Of a DNA stretch of 64,000 nucleotides, positions 17,503 to 26,084 are shown piece by piece. Both the position numbers and the translations under genes were made by a program. Source of the DNA: Pseudomonas reinekei (GTDB lineage Bacteria; Pseudomonadota; Gammaproteobacteria; Pseudomonadales; Pseudomonadaceae); assembly GCF_001945365.1 (NCBI RefSeq), contig NZ_MSTQ01000021.1:28782-92781 (forward strand). The letters are read 5' to 3'. The first letter of the stretch is position 1, and each line of letters opens with the position of its first letter. The notes beneath the pieces were generated by a model. It was not told where the DNA came from and did not search any database. It worked only from the letters and a program-made list of their open reading frames with translations.

Positions 17503-19086
17503 TCAAAGCTTGTTGAACAGGCTCAACTGGGAAACCTTGGCGAACGCCAGTTGCGCGGCGTTCAGCATGGTTTGCTGCAAGGTCAGGCGTGTCAGCACTT
17601 CGGCAGGGTCGGCCTCTCTGATCGAAGATTGCGTAGTAGTGTTGATCAGATCCGTGCTTTGAATGGCATCCCGCTGCATATCCATCACGTTGCCGCGAGC
17701 GCCGATGGCACCCCGCGCCAGATCGACCTGGTTCTTCGCATTGCTCAAATTGGCGATAGACGAAGCGATGACGCCCTGCAGATTGCGCGCCGCCCCCGGA
17801 TTACCTGCAGTAGGCACTTCAAGTGCCTGACGCAGCTGGCTAATGGTATCGAGCACGTTCTGAGTCTGGTGGGTATTGACCGAGATATCGAACTGGTCAC
17901 CTGCCGCCGGAACGGGCGGCGTGCCACCGAGCGTAAAGCTGACGCCGGCCGCCGTTGCAACGCCTGCCGCTACAGTTCCGCTGGAGACCGGAGTGCTGCT
18001 ACTGGTCAACGGACGAGTGTATAGCTCAAAGGTAGTGGGGCTGGTGAATTTCAGAACCGCCCCGCCTTCCGGGAAGAAACTCTTGTAATCGGCCGCATTG
18101 GTCACTGTAGCTTGGCTGATCAGCGCTGTTGAGGTGTTGCTCGCCGCTCGGGTGCCAACGAAACTGTCTGGCTTGGCTTCCAGCTTGAAACTGTGACCGG
18201 CGATGACGGCGTCCGCGTTTGCGGGCGTGTCAGTCGCTTGATAGGTGATATCCAGCGCGAAGGTCACACCACGAAAGCTGATATCGGAACCGTCCTTGTT
18301 ATCCGGATCAAATTTCCCTCCCCCGCTTGCCTCAGCTGTCACGTCGTTCCCCAAGCTATCCGTGATCACAAATTGGGTACTGCTGGTGAATGACATTGTG
18401 TAAGGCTGACCGTTGCGAAAACTCGCATCAAAAGCCGGGCCGGAACTCACCAGGCCTTGGGATACGGATACACGTCCGTCGTCCACTGCCGGCGCGGTCA
18501 TCGTGGTCGAACTGCGAGCAGCGTTGATCGCCTGCTGGAATACATCCCAACCGGTATCGTTCAGGCCCAGCGACATCGAATCGCCGATTTTCAACTGCAA
18601 TTGCGTCTGGTCACCTTGATAACTGTAGGTACCGTCGCTGTTGCGAATAAAAGGCTGAGTGCTGTTGCTGGCGCCGGCAAAGATGTACTTGCCGTTGGCG
18701 TCCTTGCTGTTCATCAAGCTCAGCAGTTGCTCTTCAGCCTGGGCAACTTCTGCACCAATGGATTTGCGATCGTCATCGTTCAACGATGCACCCCCAGCAC
18801 GTACAGCCAACTCGCTGACCTTTTGCAGCACAGTGTTGATGCTGTCCAGCACGCTTTCTTCCTGCGCCTGGGCGGTACCCAACGCTTGGATATTGCCAGT
18901 GTACTGCCCCAACATTGCTTTTTGCTGCTCAAGTTGCAACAAACGGGCGGCACCGACTGGATCGTCTGCGGCGGTCGCTACCTTGATACCACTGCTGGCC
19001 TGCTCGGCCGTCTTCACCACGTTATTCAGGTTGCGAGAATAGTTGGCGGCCGTCGTGGCGTAATACTGTGCTGTAGAAATGCGCAT
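17503..19086 (-). CDS. flgL: Hook-associated protein FlgL (HAP3)
   Basis: This 527 aa protein has a flagellin-like N-terminus (MRISTAQYYATTAANYSRNL) and C-terminal helix (LTRLTLQQTMLNAAQLAFAKVSQLSLF in part). FlgL joins the hook-associated zone to the filament. It is longer than enterobacterial FlgL (about 317 aa) because of a large central insertion (about residues 190-400), as is usual in fluorescent pseudomonads. It follows flgK by 13 bases. Confidence 0.95.
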   Translation of the reverse strand: MRISTAQYYATTAANYSRNLNNVVKTAEQASSGIKVATAADDPVGAARLLQLEQQKAMLGQYTGNIQALGTAQAQEESVLDSINTVLQKVSELAVRAGGASLNDDDRKSIGAEVAQAEEQLLSLMNSKDANGKYIFAGASNSTQPFIRNSDGTYSYQGDQTQLQLKIGDSMSLGLNDTGWDVFQQAINAARSSTTMTAPAVDDGRVSVSQGLVSSGPAFDASFRNGQPYTMSFTSSTQFVITDSLGNDVTAEASGGGKFDPDNKDGSDISFRGVTFALDITYQATDTPANADAVIAGHSFKLEAKPDSFVGTRAASNTSTALISQATVTNAADYKSFFPEGGAVLKFTSPTTFELYTRPLTSSSTPVSSGTVAAGVATAAGVSFTLGGTPPVPAAGDQFDISVNTHQTQNVLDTISQLRQALEVPTAGNPGAARNLQGVIASSIANLSNAKNQVDLARGAIGARGNVMDMQRDAIQSTDLINTTTQSSIREADPAEVLTRLTLQQTMLNAAQLAFAKVSQLSLFNKL

Positions 19087-19099
19087 GTTCTACGGCTCC

Positions 19100-21112
19100 T
19101 TAAAGGGCATTGATCAGGGTGCTGAAAATTTCCTGCGCAGTCTTGATGATCTGCGAAGAGGCCGTGTAGTACTGCTGGTATTTGGTTAGGTTGCCCGCCT
19201 CTTCATCGAGGTCGACGCCCGACAGCGAATCACGGGCATTGCGCGCACCGGTCAGGATGGTGTCGGTCGCCGTGGCATCCAGCTGACCCTGCTTGGTCAG
19301 GGAGCCGACGGTCGATACCAGACCACCATACGCATCGGTAAAACTCACTCCCGGATTGGTCGCGGTAGTGCCGACAGTGGCCTTGGTTTGCAGAGCGAGA
19401 AGCGCCTGGGAGTTACGGTTGTCCGTGCTGTCAGCCGCCGTCATGGCAATGTTGAAACTGTCGCCCGACTTCGGGCTACCGCTGACAGTCATACCTACAC
19501 TGAAGGTTTTGGCGTTGCCACCGGCGTCGGTGTAAGGCACGGAAATGCTCAGATCGTTGTCTTGCCCAGGCACGATGCTGCCGGTGCCAAGACTGTTGCC
19601 CTTGGAGTCGAACACTTCATAGGCCGTGTCGCTGGTCATCAGCATGCGAACAGGCATCGAAGCCTTGACCGCTGTCTGCACTTCCAGACGCTGGACCGGA
19701 TCATAAATATCCAGAGTCGTCTTGAGATTCGGCTGGCTGACAACACCGGTACCGTCATTGCCCGAAGCCTTGGTCGACGTCAGTGGCGCGGACGTGGCCA
19801 GTGTCTTGGTGTCGGTCATGACCGTGGCCATGTCGGCGGCGGAGCTGCGGGTCGGAGTGATCTTGAACGAATCGCCGACAGCCACTGTGCCCGAATTGAT
19901 GCTCAGGCTGAAACCATCGATAACCGGATCGGCGGCAGGCGGTGTCGCGAAAGCGAAGTTGCCCATGTCGGAATTATCCGACAGGCGACGCACGTTGTAG
20001 CCGGTCGCGGTGATGGTCACCTGATAATCACTGGCCGCCAGTTTGCTGGTGTCCTTGATGGTGACGTTCAGGTTACCGGATGCCGGGTTGTTGCCGGCGT
20101 TGGCGATGCTGCGCTCGCTGATGGCTTTCAAGCTGTTGATGTTGTTGAACAGATTCGCGCCGAAGTTGCCGTTCTGATCCAGGCCCTGGCCCAACTGCTT
20201 GTTGACCTGATCGGCCACGACCATGGCGATGCGACCCAGGCCATTGACGGCTGGCGTCAGCACTTCGTCGCGATAACGCAACAGACCGCCCATCTCGCCG
20301 CCGCTCATCACCGACGTGATATCCACCGACGAGCCGTTGCGATCCATGATGATCGCGGAACGAGTGGGATCGGCAGGATCCGGCGCCACGCGCAATTTGT
20401 TGACGGTATCACCGACCACCAGTGGCTGACCGCTGCCCAGATAGATATCGAGGCGGCCTTCGGTTTCAGTGACCTGAGTGCCAACCAGCTCGTTGAGCTG
20501 GCGAATGGTTTCGTTACGCTGGTCCAGCAGTTCGTTGGGGGTGCCACCCGAACCGCTGACTTCGGCGATTTTTTTGTTGTAGGCCGCAACGGTCGACGCC
20601 AGTTTGTTGACCTGATCGGCCATCGAGCCCAACTGATCGTTGATGTACGTGCCTTGCTGCTTCAACTGCTGGGAGATCGCGTTGAAGCGGCTGCTCAGGC
20701 CCTGAGCGTTGGTCAACAATGCCTGACGTGCGGCGTTGTCGTTGGAGTTGCCGGCTAGGGTCTGCAAGGACGCAAAAAACGATTGCAGGGTCTTGGTCAC
20801 ACCGGTGCCGCTGTCGGACAGCAACTTGTCGACCTGAGTCGCTTGCCCCAGATAGGCCTGGGCATCGCTGTTGAGCGAGGTAGTGGTCTGCAACTGCGCA
20901 TCGAGGTAGCTGTTGTACACCCGACGCACATCGGCCAGCGTCGTACCGGTACCAATGAACACATTGCCGTACTGAATAGAATTCTTGCTGTTCTGTACAG
21001 TTTGCTGGCGCGAGTACCCGACGGTATCGACGTTGGAAATGTTATTACCGGTAGTCACCAACGAGGCGTGGCTAGCGGACAAACCCGACATTCCGATGTT
21101 GAGTAAACTCAT
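19100..21112 (-). CDS. flgK: Hook-associated protein FlgK (HAP1)
   Basis: This 670 aa protein has the N-terminal D0 signature (LNIGMSGLSASHASLVTTGNNI, about 4-25), a long coiled region, the variable surface domain (330-570) and the C-terminal DEEAGNLTKYQQYYTASSQI helix. FlgK caps the hook and seats FlgL. It is 24 bases downstream of flgJ; no separate FliA promoter is visible in that gap. Confidence 0.96.
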   Translation of the reverse strand: MSLLNIGMSGLSASHASLVTTGNNISNVDTVGYSRQQTVQNSKNSIQYGNVFIGTGTTLADVRRVYNSYLDAQLQTTTSLNSDAQAYLGQATQVDKLLSDSGTGVTKTLQSFFASLQTLAGNSNDNAARQALLTNAQGLSSRFNAISQQLKQQGTYINDQLGSMADQVNKLASTVAAYNKKIAEVSGSGGTPNELLDQRNETIRQLNELVGTQVTETEGRLDIYLGSGQPLVVGDTVNKLRVAPDPADPTRSAIIMDRNGSSVDITSVMSGGEMGGLLRYRDEVLTPAVNGLGRIAMVVADQVNKQLGQGLDQNGNFGANLFNNINSLKAISERSIANAGNNPASGNLNVTIKDTSKLAASDYQVTITATGYNVRRLSDNSDMGNFAFATPPAADPVIDGFSLSINSGTVAVGDSFKITPTRSSAADMATVMTDTKTLATSAPLTSTKASGNDGTGVVSQPNLKTTLDIYDPVQRLEVQTAVKASMPVRMLMTSDTAYEVFDSKGNSLGTGSIVPGQDNDLSISVPYTDAGGNAKTFSVGMTVSGSPKSGDSFNIAMTAADSTDNRNSQALLALQTKATVGTTATNPGVSFTDAYGGLVSTVGSLTKQGQLDATATDTILTGARNARDSLSGVDLDEEAGNLTKYQQYYTASSQIIKTAQEIFSTLINAL

Positions 21113-21136
21113 GGTTCAGACCTTGATCCTTAATGC

Positions 21137-22411
21137 CTATAAAGGCGTGGTGGAAACGCCCGCCGCAGCGTAGTTCTGGTAACTCGTCATCTGCTTGGCT
21201 ATCTGCGAAATCTTGCTCGCGTAGTCCGGGTCGGTTGCGTAACCGGCCTTTTGCAACTCGCGTACAAACTGTTCTGGGTTATCGGCCGACTTCACGACAT
21301 CTTGATAGCGATTATTCGTCTGCAACAACGTTACGAGGTCATGGAAACTGTCCTTGTAAGAGTCATAGGAACGAAACTCGGCCGTCTCCTTGACCATCTC
21401 GCCATTTCTGAATTCGCTGGTGATCGCCCGCGCCGAATCGCCCTTCCAACTGCTGCTGGCCTTGATGCCGAACAGGTTGTGACTGCTGCTGCCGTCCTGG
21501 GCGCGCATGACCGATTTTCCCCAGCCGGTTTCCAGGGCAGCCTGGGCCACCAGGTAACGCGGATCGACACCAATGCGCTCGGCCGCCTCCTTGGCCATCG
21601 GTAGCATGGTGTTGACGAATTCGTCGGCGGAGCTGAACGCTTTCTTCGCTGGCGCCAGCGGAATCTGGGCGATGGCGCGACCGTGAATCTGCAAACCGCC
21701 GTTCGACGCAGCTTGTGCATTGGCCAGCCAGTCGCCGTTGTACAAAGGCCCGGTACCGGTGATCGTGGTGCGCTGCGGCAATGCCGTCTTGTTGGCAGCC
21801 GCAGTCGTCGCCGAAGGCACCAGACCGGCGAGCAAGCGATCAGCCAGTTTCGGTGGCAATGCCAGGCGCCGCTGATTGATCAATGCCATGTCATTGCTGT
21901 GCGCACCCTCGCCTGTCGGTGCGCTGACCGAGCGTGAAGCCCACAAAGGACGCTGACCGTTGACTCGCGACAGCGGCCCGTTGACTGCCACCGTGCCCGC
22001 CGCGATCGGCGTGTGTGCAGCGGCTTTCGCAGCCTCCTGCTTGGCAGCTGACAACGTCGCCGCTTCACCCGGCGCCAGCGGTTTGTTCTTCGACATCTGC
22101 CGCATCAGCACGTCGGCCAGCCCGATGCCACCGCCCTCGCGGGACATGGAGACGGCCAGTTGCTGGTCGTACATTTCCTGATATTGCTTGGCCTCGGCGG
22201 TGTTGAGCGGGTTGTCCTTGCCCAGGGCTTCGGTGGCCGAGCGCATGGACTTGAGCATTTCGCCGAGGAACAGCGACTCGAATTCCTGCGCGACTTTGCG
22301 CATGTTGGCGTCACTGTTCTTGTCGCCGACCTTGAGCTGGTTCAGTCGGTTCAGGTCGGAAAACGCACCCGAATCACTGCTGCTGACCCGCCCACTCTTG
22401 AACATGTCCAT
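21137..22411 (-). CDS. flgJ: Flagellar rod assembly protein / muramidase FlgJ
   Basis: This 424 aa protein has an N-terminal rod-capping domain (MRKVAQEFESLFLGEMLKSM, about 37-56), a long Ala/Pro-rich linker (about 120-250) and a C-terminal glucosaminidase domain. The domain contains the expected Glu in AQAALETGWGKS and YKDSFHDLVTLL. It opens the peptidoglycan for the growing rod in the periplasm. It sits between flgI and flgK in the usual order. Confidence 0.95.
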   Translation of the reverse strand: MDMFKSGRVSSSDSGAFSDLNRLNQLKVGDKNSDANMRKVAQEFESLFLGEMLKSMRSATEALGKDNPLNTAEAKQYQEMYDQQLAVSMSREGGGIGLADVLMRQMSKNKPLAPGEAATLSAAKQEAAKAAAHTPIAAGTVAVNGPLSRVNGQRPLWASRSVSAPTGEGAHSNDMALINQRRLALPPKLADRLLAGLVPSATTAAANKTALPQRTTITGTGPLYNGDWLANAQAASNGGLQIHGRAIAQIPLAPAKKAFSSADEFVNTMLPMAKEAAERIGVDPRYLVAQAALETGWGKSVMRAQDGSSSHNLFGIKASSSWKGDSARAITSEFRNGEMVKETAEFRSYDSYKDSFHDLVTLLQTNNRYQDVVKSADNPEQFVRELQKAGYATDPDYASKISQIAKQMTSYQNYAAAGVSTTPL

Positions 22412-22424
22412 AGGATCGCCGTCC

Positions 22425-23534
22425 TTAAATCACGATCAGGTCGGCTTGCAACGCGCCGGCCTGCTTCAGAGCTTCGAGGATGGCCATCAGGTCACCCGGC
22501 GCCGCGCCGACCTGGTTCACCGCACGGACGATTTCGTCGAGGGTGGTGCCCGGGCCGAACTTGAACATCGGCTTGGCTTCCTGCTCGGCGTTGACCCGCG
22601 AGCGCGGCACGACGGCAGTCTGGCCATTGGACAGAGGGCCGGGCTGGCTGACGATCGGGTCTTCGGTGATGGTCACGGTCAGGCTGCCGTGGGTGACGGC
22701 GGCCGGAGAAACCTTGACGTTCTGACCGATCACGATGGTGCCGGTACGGGAGTTGATGATGACTTTCGCCACCGCCTGGCCCGGATCGATTTCGAGGTTT
22801 TCGAGGATCGACAGATAGTCGACACGCTGGCTCGGATCGAGCGGCGCGGTCACGCGGATCGACCCGCCGTCGATGGCTTGCGCCACGCCAGGGCCGAGCA
22901 TGTCGTTGATCTTGTCGACGATGCGCTTGGCCGTGGTGAAGTCGGATCGATTGAGGTTCAGGGTCAGGCTGTTGCCTTGGTTGAAACCGCTCGGCACGGC
23001 TCGTTCAACCGACGCACCGCCAGGGATACGACCGGCCGACGGAACGTTGACCGTGATTTTCGACCCGTCGCGACCTTCGGCGTCGAAACCGCCCACCACC
23101 AGGTTGCCCTGGGCCACCGCATAGACGTTGCCATCGATACCCTTGAGCGGCGTCAGCAGCAAGGTGCCGCCACGCAGGCTCTTGGAGTTGCCGATGGACG
23201 CTACGGTAATGTCGATCTGCTGTCCCGGTTTGGCGAACGCTGGCAGGTCGGCACTGATCGATACCGCCGCGACGTTCTTCAACTGCACGTTGCCCGAACC
23301 CGGCGGCACCTTGATGCCGAACTGCGAGAGCATGTTGTTGAAGGTCTGCAGGGTGAAGGGGGTTTGCGTCGTCTGGTCACCGGTGCCGTTAAGCCCGACC
23401 ACCAGGCCGTAGCCGATCAATTGGTTGGAACGCACGCCGGAAATGCTGGCGATGTCCTTAAGCCGCTCGGCTTGAGCGCCGAAGGATGCGGACAGCATCA
23501 GGGCAGCCACCATCAGGTGTCTAAAGTTCAACAT
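22425..23534 (-). CDS. flgI: Flagellar P-ring protein FlgI
   Basis: This protein has a cleavable signal peptide (hydrophobic core about residues 8-17, ending AQA) followed by the family motif RLKDIASISGVRSNQLIGYG. It forms the P ring in peptidoglycan. The ATG at 23534 is preferred because AGGTGG precedes it; a GTG six codons earlier directly abuts the flgH stop and has no ribosome site. Mature length is typical. Confidence 0.95.
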   Translation of the reverse strand: MLNFRHLMVAALMLSASFGAQAERLKDIASISGVRSNQLIGYGLVVGLNGTGDQTTQTPFTLQTFNNMLSQFGIKVPPGSGNVQLKNVAAVSISADLPAFAKPGQQIDITVASIGNSKSLRGGTLLLTPLKGIDGNVYAVAQGNLVVGGFDAEGRDGSKITVNVPSAGRIPGGASVERAVPSGFNQGNSLTLNLNRSDFTTAKRIVDKINDMLGPGVAQAIDGGSIRVTAPLDPSQRVDYLSILENLEIDPGQAVAKVIINSRTGTIVIGQNVKVSPAAVTHGSLTVTITEDPIVSQPGPLSNGQTAVVPRSRVNAEQEAKPMFKFGPGTTLDEIVRAVNQVGAAPGDLMAILEALKQAGALQADLIVI

Positions 23535-23552
23535 GCTCAACTGGAAAGCCAC

Positions 23553-24248
23553 CTAGAAAGGGAACAGCGGGCTGAGGAAGAAACGGTCGAACCAGCCTGG
23601 CTGACTCGCATCGGCAAACGAACCGGTGCCCGAATAGGTGATGCGCGCATCGGCGACACGGGTCGACGACACGGTGTTGTCGGTGGAGATATCGTCAGCC
23701 CGCACGAGCCCGGCAATTCGCACCAGCTCATCACCGGTGTTCAGCGTCATCCACTTTTCGCCACGTACGGCGATGATGCCGTTGGGCAACACGTCAGCCA
23801 CGGTCACGGTGATCGAACCGGTCAGGGTGTTGCCCTGCGCGGCCTTGCTGTCACCCTTGGTCGAGCGGTCGCCTTCGTAGCCGGCGTCGAGGCTCAGGTC
23901 GCCACTGCCGAACGGGTTGTTGGTGCTGGGAGTGGAGCCGAACAGCGAACTCAGGCCGATGCTGGCCTTGCTGTTCTTGCCAATTTGCGAGTTGGCGTTT
24001 TTGCTGGCCTGGGTCCTCTCGTTCAGGGTGATGGTGATGATGTCACCCACGCGGAACGCCTTGCGGTCGCTATAGAGGTTCTGCTCGAAACCGGCCTGAT
24101 AGATCGAACCGTTGTTCGCCGCAGCCGGCAACGGCGTGCGCGGCAACACCGGGGCGTAGTAAGGATCATTGGGCTTGGGTGTCGGACCGACACAGCCAGC
24201 GAGCACAGTGATCCCACTCAATGCCAGAACAGAAACGAAGCGATTCAT
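23553..24248 (-). CDS. flgH: Flagellar L-ring lipoprotein FlgH
   Basis: This 231 aa protein carries a lipoprotein signal with lipobox LAGC (Cys at about residue 19), so it is anchored in the outer membrane. Family motifs include AFRVGDIITITLNERTQASK and the C-terminal ITYSGTGSFADASQPGW. It forms the L ring. It lies between flgG and flgI. Confidence 0.96.
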   Translation of the reverse strand: MNRFVSVLALSGITVLAGCVGPTPKPNDPYYAPVLPRTPLPAAANNGSIYQAGFEQNLYSDRKAFRVGDIITITLNERTQASKNANSQIGKNSKASIGLSSLFGSTPSTNNPFGSGDLSLDAGYEGDRSTKGDSKAAQGNTLTGSITVTVADVLPNGIIAVRGEKWMTLNTGDELVRIAGLVRADDISTDNTVSSTRVADARITYSGTGSFADASQPGWFDRFFLSPLFPF

Positions 24249-24301
24249 GACCCTTACCTCACGGTGTTGCAGGCGGTCGCATGACCGCCCCGAAGACTTG
24301 A

Positions 24302-25087
24302 TTACAGATTCTGCGTTACGAACGAGAGCATCTGGTCGGCGGTGGAGATCACCTTGGAGTTCATCTCGTAGGCGCGCTGAGTGGTGATCATGTTGACCAT
24401 CTCTTCAACGGTGCTGACGTTGGACGTTTCCAGGGTGTTCTGCAGCGTGGTACCGAAACCGGCCAGGCCCGGGGTACCGACTTGCGGTGCACCACTGGCG
24501 GCGGTTTCCAGGAACAGGTTGTTACCCACCGCTTGCAGGCCGGCCGGGTTGATGAAGTCGGCGGTTTGCAGGTTACCGATCACCTGGGAAGCCGGGTTGC
24601 CGGCGACGGTGATGGACACGGTGCCGTCCTTGCCCACGGTGAAGGTCTGGGCGTCGTTCGGAATGACAATCGCCGGCTCCAGGGCAAAGCCGCTGGCGTT
24701 GACGATCTGGCCGTTGGAGTCCAGGTGGAAGGTACCGTCACGGGTATAGGACGTGGTGCCATCCGGTTGCAGGATCTGGAAGAAACCGCGACCGTCGATG
24801 GCCATGTCCAGTGGCTGCTCGGTGGTTTGCAGGCTGCCGGCGTTGAAGTTCTTCTGCGTGCCGACAATGCGCACACCGGTACCCAGTTGCAGGCCCGAAG
24901 GCAGCTCGCTGTCCTGGGTCGACTGGGCGCCTGGCTGACGCTTGATCTGATAGAGCAAGTCCTGGAACTCGGCGCGGTCACGTTTGAAACCCGTGGTCGA
25001 CACGTTGGCCAGGTTGTTGGAAATGGTGGTCAGGTTGGTGTCCTGGGCGGACAGACCGGTTTTGGCAACCCATAGAGCCGGAAGCAT
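24302..25087 (-). CDS. flgG: Distal rod protein FlgG
   Basis: This 261 aa protein has the N-terminal rod motif (LWVAKTGLSAQDTNLTTISNNLANVSTTGFKRDRAEFQDL, in part residues 5-44) and the C-terminal EMVNMITTQRAYEMNSKVI typical of FlgG. It builds the distal rod. The N-terminal D0 loop (about 45-65) is of the rod type, not the hook type. Confidence 0.96.
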   Translation of the reverse strand: MLPALWVAKTGLSAQDTNLTTISNNLANVSTTGFKRDRAEFQDLLYQIKRQPGAQSTQDSELPSGLQLGTGVRIVGTQKNFNAGSLQTTEQPLDMAIDGRGFFQILQPDGTTSYTRDGTFHLDSNGQIVNASGFALEPAIVIPNDAQTFTVGKDGTVSITVAGNPASQVIGNLQTADFINPAGLQAVGNNLFLETAASGAPQVGTPGLAGFGTTLQNTLETSNVSTVEEMVNMITTQRAYEMNSKVISTADQMLSFVTQNL

Positions 25088-25132
25088 TCGATTCTCCTCG
25101 TGCGCCTGTTTTACGGCGCGACGTTCTGGTAA

Positions 25133-25873
25133 TTAGCTGATCTGCAAGACCCGAGCCATGGCCTGGTCGTCTTCTTTGGCGGTGTTCATCATCTTGATGT
25201 GCAGTTCGAATTGCTTGGCCAAGGCCAGTACCGAGGTCATTTCGTCCACGGCGTTGACGTTGCTCGACTCAAGAAAACCGGACACCAGCTTGACGTTGGC
25301 ATCGGCTTGCGCCGGCTTGCCGTCCTTCGTGTGGATCGAACCGTCCAGGCCCTTGGTCATGTTCTTGAAGTCCGGGTTGACCAGCTTGATGCGGTCGACT
25401 TCCGCCATCACTCGCGGGCCTTCACCCATCGCACGGATGCTGATGGTGCCGTCCTCGCCGACTTCGATCTGCTGCTCGGGCGGCACGGCAATCGGGCCGC
25501 CGTTGCCGATCACCGGCATGCCGTTGCCGGCACGTAGCACGCCCAACGCGTCAACCACCAGGCTGCCGGTGCGCACGTAGCTTTCGCCGCCATCGGGGTT
25601 CTGTACCGCCAGCCAGCCGTTGCCTTGCACGGCGACATCGAGGTCGCGGCCGGTTTGCACCAGCGAGCCGGGAGAGAAGTCGGTGGCCGGGCGTTCGGAC
25701 ATGGCAAACGCACGCGCCGGAAAGCTGTCGCCGAACACCGGCATCGAACGCGCCTGCTCCAGGTCTTTCTGGAAGCCGTTGGTGGAGATGTTCGCGAGGT
25801 TGTTGGCATGAGCCTTCTGCGCCAGTGCATTCTGGCTGGCGCCGGTCATTGCCACATAAAGGTACTTGTCCAC
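25133..25873 (-). CDS. flgF: Proximal rod protein FlgF
   Basis: This 246 aa protein starts at a GTG (read VDKYLYVAMTGASQN) with GAGGAAAG upstream. It carries the rod-protein NNLANISTNGFQKDL and the C-terminal NAVDEMTSVLALAKQFELHIKMM helix. An ATG-initiated reading does not exist; longer in-frame codons have no ribosome site. It is the first gene of flgFGHIJKL and follows a sigma-54-like element. Confidence 0.94.
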   Translation of the reverse strand: MDKYLYVAMTGASQNALAQKAHANNLANISTNGFQKDLEQARSMPVFGDSFPARAFAMSERPATDFSPGSLVQTGRDLDVAVQGNGWLAVQNPDGGESYVRTGSLVVDALGVLRAGNGMPVIGNGGPIAVPPEQQIEVGEDGTISIRAMGEGPRVMAEVDRIKLVNPDFKNMTKGLDGSIHTKDGKPAQADANVKLVSGFLESSNVNAVDEMTSVLALAKQFELHIKMMNTAKEDDQAMARVLQIS

Positions 25874-25930
25874 AATCTTTCCTCTGCCTGCCGGACGTTT
25901 GCCGCCCACTGCTGTACTGACGAGGCATAA

Positions 25931-25945
25931 GCAATTTGCAGACCA
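25931..25945 (-). promoter_or_regulatory. Candidate sigma-54 promoter of flgFGHIJKL
   Basis: On the minus strand TGGTCT-GCAAA-TTGC keeps the invariant GG and GC pair with 10 bases between. It lies 57 bases before the flgF start. In P. aeruginosa this operon is FleR/RpoN dependent. Confidence 0.6.
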
Positions 25946-26025
25946 ACTTGTTTTGCACGGCGCGCGGCCCGGCAAACAAAGGACTTGAGGGGATTGAGCG
26001 GAAATGAAGGGTTTGTATCAGAGAC

Positions 26026-26050
26026 GAAAAACCGGCGGTGTTATGCCGGT
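26026..26050 (-). terminator. Terminator after phhR
   Basis: On the minus strand ACCGGC, an 8-base loop and GCCGGT are followed by TTTTCG. It lies 35 bases beyond the phhR stop. Confidence 0.65.
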
Positions 26051-26084
26051 AAGTGGCAAGGCTTGACCTGTTGAAGCCACAGGG

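Noticed and set aside
22188..24284. Plus-strand frame antisense to flgJ, flgI and flgH
   Set aside because: Covers clear ring and rod genes on the other strand; no start context.
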